A stretch of 18,745 nucleotides of DNA from an uncultured Erysipelotrichaceae bacterium (GTDB taxonomy: Bacteria; Bacillota_I; Bacilli_A; RF39; UBA660): the NCBI GenBank assembly GCA_902766815.1, contig CACXEZ010000118.1:1-18745 (forward strand), in the 5' to 3' direction. The position numbers and the translations under genes were made by a program. This document shows positions 14,001 through 18,745 of this stretch, piece by piece; the stretch's first letter is position 1, and each line of letters begins with the position of its first letter. Below the pieces are notes generated by a model. The model made no database searches. It saw only the letters and a program-made list of their open reading frames with translations, and was not told the DNA's origin.

Positions 14001-15784
14001 TAGGTGGAGGATTTGATGTAATCTATCTAATTGCTCAAAAGTTAGTAAAGCACTCAAATGATGAAGGATACCTAGTAGGTAGTCGTGGTAGTGTCGGTTC
14101 AAGCTTTGTAGCAACCATGATGGGGATTACTGAAGTAAATCCTTTAGCGGCCCATTATCGTTGTCCAGAATGTAAGTTCAGTATTTTTGAAAATGATGAA
14201 GGAGAGGCCTTAGGTGCTACTTATTCTTCAGGATTTGACTTGCCAGATAAAAAGTGTCCAAAATGTAAAACAAAAATGATTAAAGATGGACAAGACATGC
14301 CATTTGCAACCTTCTTAGGATTTAATGCTGATAAAGTACCAGATATTGATTTAAACTTCTCTGATTTAAATCAAGCTAGCGCTCATAATTACACAAAAGT
14401 ATTATTTGGGATAGATAATGTTTACCGTGCTGGAACAATTGGAACTGTCGCTGAAAAAACAGCATTTGGATATGTAAAAGGATTCTGTGAAGATAGAAAT
14501 ATTAAAATGAGAAGTGCAGAAATTGAGCGAATTGCAGCAGGATGTACGGGCGTAAAAAGGACAACCGGACAGCATCCGGGAGGAATTGTCGTTATTCCTG
14601 GGTATATGGATGTATTTGACTTTACACCATTCCAATTCCCAGCAGATGATCCAACTAGTGCATGGAGAACTACTCACTTTGATTATCATGCAATTGATCA
14701 AGATGTACTAAAATTAGATATTTTAGGCCATACGGATCCTACTCAATTAAGATTAATTCAAAATATAAGAGGTGTACCGGTTGTAGATGATGTACCACTA
14801 GATGATAAAGCAACAATGGGAATCTTTTTATCGCCAGAACCACTAGGAGTAACAAAAGAACAAATTATGAATGAAACAGGAACACTAGGAATTCCAGAAT
14901 TCGGAACACCATTTACAATAGGAATGTTAGTTGACACAAAACCGACAACCTTCGCTGAATTAATTAAAATATCTGGTCTATCTCACGGAACAGATGTATG
15001 GTTAGGAAATGCTCAAGAATTAATTAGAAGTGGAACAGTGGCATTTAAAGATGTAATTGGCTGTCGTGATGATATTATGGTATATTTAATGTATCATGGA
15101 TTAGAGCCATTGAAAGCTTTCAAAATCATGGAATTTGTGAGAAAAGGAAAAGCAAGCAAAGATAAAGAAACATGGAAGGGACATGTAAAGACAATGCAAG
15201 ACGCTGGAATAGAACCATGGTTTATTGATAGTTGTGCTAAAATAAAATATATGTTCCCGAAAGCCCATGCTGCAGCTTATGTTATTAGTGCTTTTCGTAT
15301 TGCATATTATAAAGTACATTATCCTGCTATCTATTATGCAACATATTTTTCCACAAGATTAGATGATTTTGATATTGTTGCTATGATGAAAGGATATAGC
15401 TCTATTAAAAGTAAAATAGAAGAAATTAATAATAAAGGATTTGATGTAACCAATAAAGAAGCATCCCTTCTAGAAACCTTAAAATTAGCTCTAGAAGCAA
15501 CCGCAAGAGGAATTATATTTGGTTCTATTGATATTATGAAAAGTGATGCCAAAAACTTTATTATCGCAGATGATGGTGTAACCTTAATTCCACCATTTAG
15601 AGTAATTGATGGATTAGGTGGAACCGTTGCTCAAAGTATTCAAGAAGAAGCTTCAATTAGACCATTTATTTCTATTGAAGATTTTCAAAAAAGATGTCAT
15701 GTATCCACAACACTTGTAGATAAAATGAAAGTTATGAATTTATTTGGTGACTTGCCTGAATCAAGTCAATTAAGTTTATTTTAA
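11045..15784 (+). CDS. polC: DNA polymerase III alpha subunit, PolC type
   Basis: The replicative DNA polymerase of low-GC Gram-positives, with built-in 3'-5' proofreading. Domains in order over 1579 residues: N-terminal region; OB fold at about 220-300; PHP domain opening with HAHTMMS (H323, H325) and ITDHDG; exonuclease beginning FDTETTGF (D459, E461) and ending HHHRADYD (about 606-613); second PHP part with VATSDAHTL; zinc finger CPEC (1040-1043) and CPKC (1071-1074), typical of PolC; catalytic VPDIDLNFSD with D1100 and D1102; C-terminus SQLSLF, a likely clamp-binding end. It is about 140 residues longer than Bacillus PolC; part is a charged insertion at about 377-423 within the PHP domain. 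ATG 11045 is preferred over GTG 11036, which overlaps the RBS. Despite its length and many A runs, the frame is unbroken. Confidence 0.97.
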   Translation: MKNKIEEFLNTIGINEDYMEYFKNCYVEKVIINKETNRFHFIFHIDKILPINVYDDLLNSLRDAFHYDITIELIYEDNNYTNIEEYIDRLIKEYSKEELRYGVFKERKITVEENKVNFPVYNKIEELNIKNIKKDLETKLKKYGFINVEINIKLELTSDKELLEQIEKEKQVTTIPTFKEKNVSSEKTTQTPEKTYYRPKKSTEVTEIKNLLYETENINIEIQIFGIDLFEAKSGYKIFTLKVTDFSDSMYAKIFTKDEEEFKRLKDLLKEGNWYAMYGRVKEDNFSNNELVFMTRFKDITPIDAKLDWVRTDKSEEKRVELHAHTMMSQMDGVMDEIKLIKTAIKWGHRAIAITDHDGCQAFPHVFNEVTGYNKKVLAPFKDKLKELSIQKKDKEASEDVCGAKLIEEEMIKVENDMKNAPTFKALYGTELEMSDDVLDIVVNPTDDDIYSSTYVIFDTETTGFNPGLHDTMIEIGAVKMKDGAVIENFDELINPGVLIDSEITELTGITNNMVKDCPNEEVITKKFKSWIGDLPLVAHNAKFDKNMLESAYHKYNLGSLNNTILDTMIISQIINKDLKRHNLTALTKNYGITFEENEGQASGSHHHRADYDAEFTGYVFFKMLKQLDKDKIKTFNDLAALPTELETNKWSREKHVNMIAKSRVGLKNMFKLISYGSTNYLVKSARVPRHLINELRSDLLIGSGCYNGEIFNTALTRCDEDLEKTMQFYDYIEVQPPSNYAHLVARHDINTMEEVKYAIEKIVKCAKKAGKLIVATSDAHTLNKEDKIYREIIVHQNVPGKGRHPLARYLNLEGYNTIPDQYFRTTDEMLEEFSFLGSDLAHEIVITNTNKIADLCGDYEVIIDTGGIPFSPKIDKSIETVIDLVYTKAESWYGNPLPLNIEERIAKELYGDSVLASIKYLMRESGIEEGEKFEKEASQRLHDTIFKGDDEVRRVVAEKIKKTSDQELSESDLKKMVSKDLGGIIGGGFDVIYLIAQKLVKHSNDEGYLVGSRGSVGSSFVATMMGITEVNPLAAHYRCPECKFSIFENDEGEALGATYSSGFDLPDKKCPKCKTKMIKDGQDMPFATFLGFNADKVPDIDLNFSDLNQASAHNYTKVLFGIDNVYRAGTIGTVAEKTAFGYVKGFCEDRNIKMRSAEIERIAAGCTGVKRTTGQHPGGIVVIPGYMDVFDFTPFQFPADDPTSAWRTTHFDYHAIDQDVLKLDILGHTDPTQLRLIQNIRGVPVVDDVPLDDKATMGIFLSPEPLGVTKEQIMNETGTLGIPEFGTPFTIGMLVDTKPTTFAELIKISGLSHGTDVWLGNAQELIRSGTVAFKDVIGCRDDIMVYLMYHGLEPLKAFKIMEFVRKGKASKDKETWKGHVKTMQDAGIEPWFIDSCAKIKYMFPKAHAAAYVISAFRIAYYKVHYPAIYYATYFSTRLDDFDIVAMMKGYSSIKSKIEEINNKGFDVTNKEASLLETLKLALEATARGIIFGSIDIMKSDAKNFIIADDGVTLIPPFRVIDGLGGTVAQSIQEEASIRPFISIEDFQKRCHVSTTLVDKMKVMNLFGDLPESSQLSLF

Positions 15785-15800
15785 AAAGGGTGGTAAAAAT

Positions 15801-17657
15801 ATGCGAGAAATGATTATAAAAGAATTTGAACAAAATCCTAATGAATATCAGATATTGACAATAGAAGAAATAAAAGAAAAATTGAATGAATTAGATATAA
15901 CTTCTATATGTTTAACAGAAAAAGGATACATTAATTTGCAAGATAAAGTGATTACAAGCGTGTATACTGATAGAGAACATCCAATAGTTTTTAAAAAGGA
16001 TTCATATTTTAATTCATTAATGATAAATCCAGAATGGTATATTGAAAATAAAGAAGAAGCAAATGAATTAATTAGATATATCTGTAAAAATACAGACAGA
16101 AACGATTTTTTTATTAGAGATTCTATTCTTATAGATGATAAATTAATTGAAAGTATTTGTCAAAATGAATCCTTAAAAGAAATTTCTTTAGCTGAATTTG
16201 ATGAAAAAACTAAATATCTGTTATCTCAAAAACATTATGATATGTTGAAAAAATCAAAAATAGAAAAAGTAGAAACTTCTGGTGTAGAAAAAGAGTTAGA
16301 GGAAAATTTTGATCCAATTATTGAATATAATCAAAGGAATTTAATAAGCTATTATAAATATCAAGAATTACACGATGTAAAAGAAAAACCAATTGTTATA
16401 CATGAAACATTAACTCAAGAAGAGTTAAAAAACTTCAGATACTTAAATCCTAATAATACTATAGAGTTTTGGGATGATAGTTATTTAGATATTAATATTG
16501 TGATTGATAGGTTAAAAGAATTAGGACTTGAAAATAAAATTGTAATTGATTTTGAGAAGAAAGAAGTATTTAATGAATTTTTATTGAGTCACTCAATCAC
16601 TTGGAATAATATATATATAAAGTCAGATGGTATGGAAATAACCTTAAAAGATTATTTAAGATTTGAAAAACAATTGTATGAAATGATAGAACCTGCTAAA
16701 AACTTATCTTCATTTGAAAAATATATTTATGCATATAATGTGGTAAAGAAGTTTAAAAAGTATAAAGAAAATGATGAAGATAAAATGGCTGCTAGAAATT
16801 TGTATCGTATATTAGAAAATAAATATATGGTATGCGTAGGTTTTGCAAATATGTTTGGGGACTTATTAAATAAACTTGGTATACCTAATAAAGATTTGTC
16901 TGTATCTGTAGATACTTCCTACGATAATGCTTACAAGGGTGAAGAAGATGTTGAAGGAATAGAGAAATCTGTTGAAAAAGGTGGACACGCTAGGAGATAT
17001 GTATATATAAAAGATGAGAAATATGGAGTTGATGGTTTTTATATAACTGATCCAACTTGGGATAATGACTTGGAACAAGATTTATATAATCATATGGTTC
17101 TTACAAGTGAAGAAGTGACTAATGCTAGAAGATATATATGGTCAAATAAAAATAATTCAAGTGAATTATTAAATGTGAACAATATAGAGGAGTTTTATAA
17201 AAAAATCAATTTCTTATTAGATAGAAAAGGTACATCTTTTTATGCTCACAATACAATAAAAGATGTTATGATAGATTTAATCAATATTGAACTTTTACCA
17301 TTAGATAAAACTTTTATAGAGATGCTTAAAAATAAATATTCATTTATTGGAGAATATTCTTGGCCGGAAGATGTATCTGATTTGATTTATGATTTAGGAG
17401 AATATATAGTTAGTCATGTAAATAAAGAAATATCAGGTAGTACAATTATAGAAGCAGTATCAAATGTATATAAAGAAGCATATGGATTTGATGAGGAGGA
17501 AATGAAAGTGATACTTCCAAAAATCATAGAGGAAAATAAGAATAGGCAAGAAAAGGTATTTCCAAAAAGATATAGAATTGATGAATTTGGAAATAAAGAA
17601 GTAATAATGAATGAAAATAATAAATTTGATATTGAAGTGGAATCTAAGACGATGTAG
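15801..17657 (+). CDS. transglutaminase-fold protein, cytosolic
   Basis: A 618-residue protein with no signal peptide or membrane helix. Residues about 300-430 show a transglutaminase/papain-like core: Cys345 in MVCVGFANMF, His396 in GGHARRYVYI and Asp417 in ITDPTWDND, in the right order and spacing for a catalytic triad. Cys-protease, transglutaminase or peptide-cyclising chemistry is possible; the substrate cannot be told. The N-terminal 290 residues contain short beta/helix units (for example IVIHETLTQEELKNF) without a family I recognise, and the C-terminal 180 are helical and charged. Most such proteins are secreted, so a cytosolic location is notable. It starts 16 bases after polC (RBS GGGTGG, ATG 15801) with no terminator between, and its stop abuts the RBS of the nucleosidase gene, so the three genes are probably co-transcribed. 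Confidence 0.72.
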   Translation: MREMIIKEFEQNPNEYQILTIEEIKEKLNELDITSICLTEKGYINLQDKVITSVYTDREHPIVFKKDSYFNSLMINPEWYIENKEEANELIRYICKNTDRNDFFIRDSILIDDKLIESICQNESLKEISLAEFDEKTKYLLSQKHYDMLKKSKIEKVETSGVEKELEENFDPIIEYNQRNLISYYKYQELHDVKEKPIVIHETLTQEELKNFRYLNPNNTIEFWDDSYLDINIVIDRLKELGLENKIVIDFEKKEVFNEFLLSHSITWNNIYIKSDGMEITLKDYLRFEKQLYEMIEPAKNLSSFEKYIYAYNVVKKFKKYKENDEDKMAARNLYRILENKYMVCVGFANMFGDLLNKLGIPNKDLSVSVDTSYDNAYKGEEDVEGIEKSVEKGGHARRYVYIKDEKYGVDGFYITDPTWDNDLEQDLYNHMVLTSEEVTNARRYIWSNKNNSSELLNVNNIEEFYKKINFLLDRKGTSFYAHNTIKDVMIDLINIELLPLDKTFIEMLKNKYSFIGEYSWPEDVSDLIYDLGEYIVSHVNKEISGSTIIEAVSNVYKEAYGFDEEEMKVILPKIIEENKNRQEKVFPKRYRIDEFGNKEVIMNENNKFDIEVESKTM

Positions 17658-17666
17658 GGTGGTAGT

Positions 17667-18389
17667 ATGCAGAAAGAGATAATTTTAATTCAAGCTGCTA
17701 TGGAAGTAGAATGTAGTAATATTTTGGATAAGTTAGATGATGTAAAAGAAATAGGAATTCAAGGATATAAATATTATGAGGGGTTGTTACAAGATAAAAA
17801 AATAGTGATATCTTTATCTAAAGTAGGATTGATTCATGCATCTGCGTCTTTGTCATTAGCAATTTCTAGATTTAACCCAAGTATTATTTTAAATATTGGA
17901 ATTGCCGGGGCAACTTCTGAATATTTACATACAAGAGATATTGTAGTAGGTGAGAGTGTTATTAATATTAATTCCTATAGAACTCCATATAAAAAGAAAG
18001 ATGAAGGAAGTCATTCTGATGAATGGGAACTTGTTACTTTTTTAAGTGGTGAAGAGGATAGATTGATAGAGGAGAAAGCTAATTCTAATTTACTTAAATT
18101 AACTAAAGAGATATTTGATAGTGATAATGTTTATTATGGAACGATAGGCAGTGGAGATGTTTGGAATAAAGAAATAGATAGAATTGTATTTTTAAATCAA
18201 AACTATCACATTTTATGTGAAGATATGGAGTCTATTGCTACATATACGATTGCTAATAAGTGCGGTATTCCAGTATTATCTATTAAGATGATATCTGATA
18301 ATATCTTGACTAATGAAGAATATGATAGAGATGTTGGTTTATATTTACAAGATTATATGATGAAGTTTTTATTAAAAATAATAAGGTGA
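17667..18389 (+). CDS. mtnN: MTA/SAH nucleosidase-like protein
   Basis: 5'-Methylthioadenosine/S-adenosylhomocysteine nucleosidases remove adenine from the by-products of polyamine synthesis and methylation, feeding methionine salvage and quorum-signal (AI-2) routes. The 240-residue protein has the PNP/UDP-phosphorylase fold features: AAMEVE with E15 at the catalytic acid position, KVGLIHA, ILNIGIAGA (75-82), GSGDVW, EDMES with E188 contacting the ribose and ISDN with D211 as proton donor, the counterparts of E12, E174 and D197 in the E. coli enzyme. Other members of the superfamily have related motifs, so a different nucleoside substrate is possible. ATG 17667 follows GGGTGG, which overlaps the stop of the preceding gene. 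A strong terminator begins inside its last codons. Confidence 0.83.
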   Translation: MQKEIILIQAAMEVECSNILDKLDDVKEIGIQGYKYYEGLLQDKKIVISLSKVGLIHASASLSLAISRFNPSIILNIGIAGATSEYLHTRDIVVGESVININSYRTPYKKKDEGSHSDEWELVTFLSGEEDRLIEEKANSNLLKLTKEIFDSDNVYYGTIGSGDVWNKEIDRIVFLNQNYHILCEDMESIATYTIANKCGIPVLSIKMISDNILTNEEYDRDVGLYLQDYMMKFLLKIIR

Positions 18390-18420
18390 TGTTTTTGTAG
18401 TATCACCTTATTATTATTTT
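18378..18420 (+). terminator. strong terminator ending the polC unit
   Basis: ATAATAAGGTGAT (18378-18390) and ATCACCTTATTAT (18402-18414) are perfect 13-base complements around GTTTTTGTAGT, followed by a T-rich tail. The left arm contains the TGA stop of the nucleosidase. Confidence 0.85.
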
Positions 18421-18451
18421 CTTCTTCAATATAGGATAATTGTACATTACA

Positions 18452-18476
18452 AAACTCGAGCAAAATGCTCGAGTTT
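18452..18476 (-). terminator. terminator of the tRNA operon
   Basis: AAACTCGAGCA (18452-18462) and TGCTCGAGTTT (18466-18476) are perfect 11-base complements around 3 bases. On the minus strand the second arm ends in TTTTG. It lies 12 bases beyond the CCA of tRNA-Lys, and its GC-rich stem stands out in this AT-rich DNA. Confidence 0.85.
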
Positions 18477-18487
18477 AATATCAATAA

Positions 18488-18563
18488 TGGTGTCCCGCTG
18501 GGGATTTGAACCCCAGACCCTTTGATTAAAAGTCAAATGCTCTACCGACTGAGCTAGCGGAAC
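18488..18563 (-). tRNA. tRNA-Lys (TTT anticodon)
   Basis: Minus strand: acceptor GTTCCGC pairs with GCGGGAC (one G-T), D arm AGCTCAGTCGGTAGAGC, anticodon arm TTTGA-CTTTTAA-TCAAA with anticodon TTT, T arm CTGGGGTTCAAATCCCCAG, then A and an encoded CCA. It is the last of three tRNAs in the operon. Confidence 0.97.
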
Positions 18564-18576
18564 ATAAATAATAGAT

Positions 18577-18651
18577 TGGTTGCCCCGGCTAGATTCGAAC
18601 TAACGAGTGCCACAGTCAAAGTGTGGTGCCTTACCGCTTGGCTACGGGGCA
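18577..18651 (-). tRNA. tRNA-Gln (TTG anticodon)
   Basis: Minus strand: acceptor TGCCCCG pairs with CGGGGCA, anticodon arm CCACA-CTTTGAC-TGTGG with anticodon TTG, T loop GTTCGAATC, discriminator A and an encoded CCA. It lies 13 bases from tRNA-Lys and 11 from tRNA-Tyr. Confidence 0.97.
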
Positions 18652-18662
18652 ATCTATTAAAG

Positions 18663-18745
18663 TGGTGGAAGGGGATGGATTCGAACCATCGAACCCGAAG
18701 GAACAGATTTACAGTCTGCCGCGTTTAGCCACTTCGCTACCCTTC
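18663..18745 (-). tRNA. tRNA-Tyr (GTA anticodon), 5' end cut by window
   Basis: Minus strand: CAGA-CTGTAAA-TCTG gives anticodon GTA, followed by the long variable arm TTCCTTCGGGTTCGA expected of bacterial tRNA-Tyr, T loop GTTCGAATC, acceptor 3' strand CCCTTCC, A and an encoded CCA. The 5' acceptor strand is GAAGGG here; pairing requires one more G just outside the window. Confidence 0.95.

Noticed and set aside
1..18745. CRISPR array, insertion sequence, prophage or integrase
   Set aside because: No regularly spaced repeats, no transposase or recombinase motifs and no terminal inverted repeats seen; the only duplication is the flavodoxin remnant.

Overview
The window is strongly AT-rich, uses AGGAGGTGAT-type ribosome binding sites, and encodes PolC, RNase HIII, an SspI-type spore protein and tRNAs with encoded CCA ends. 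This points to a low-GC Bacillota of the class Bacilli, probably an uncultured gut lineage near Erysipelotrichales or the RF39-like groups. A superoxide reductase and several flavodoxins suggest an anaerobe. Code 11 applies: UGA ends several genes directly at terminator hairpins and Trp is encoded by UGG. The SspI-like gene implies that the lineage, or a recent ancestor, sporulates.

Positions 232-4680 form one plus-strand redox cluster with short gaps or overlaps: superoxide reductase (frameshifted), membrane-tethered flavodoxin, DUF362 protein (frameshifted), a two-helix membrane protein with a Cys-rich tail, a DUF4405-type cytochrome with two His-x13-His pairs, a soluble flavodoxin, CutA (frameshifted) and an HD hydrolase. 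A decayed second copy of the soluble flavodoxin follows (4713-4949). The parts suggest a membrane electron-transfer module linking cytosolic and surface flavodoxins. Three of its genes each carry a one-base lesion in an A run, while the long genes elsewhere are intact. Either the island is decaying or the assembly has homopolymer errors here.

Positions 5081-8529 hold three unrecognised soluble proteins: an M3-like HExxH protein behind a consensus promoter, an HD-domain protein, and a convergent HExxH protein sharing a two-way terminator with it.

Positions 8592-10944 are a condensed form of a Bacillus neighbourhood: sspI and rnhC on the minus strand, divergent from cvpA and a thioredoxin gene. 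In Bacillus, pheST, zapA, polX and mutS2 lie among these genes. A candidate sigma-G promoter precedes sspI.

Positions 10994-18420 hold polC (replicative DNA polymerase, own promoter), then a cytosolic transglutaminase-fold protein and an MTA/SAH nucleosidase, probably one operon with a strong terminator. On the minus strand at the right end are tRNA-Lys, tRNA-Gln and tRNA-Tyr, transcribed Tyr-Gln-Lys into a GC-rich terminator; the Tyr gene is cut by the window edge by about one base.
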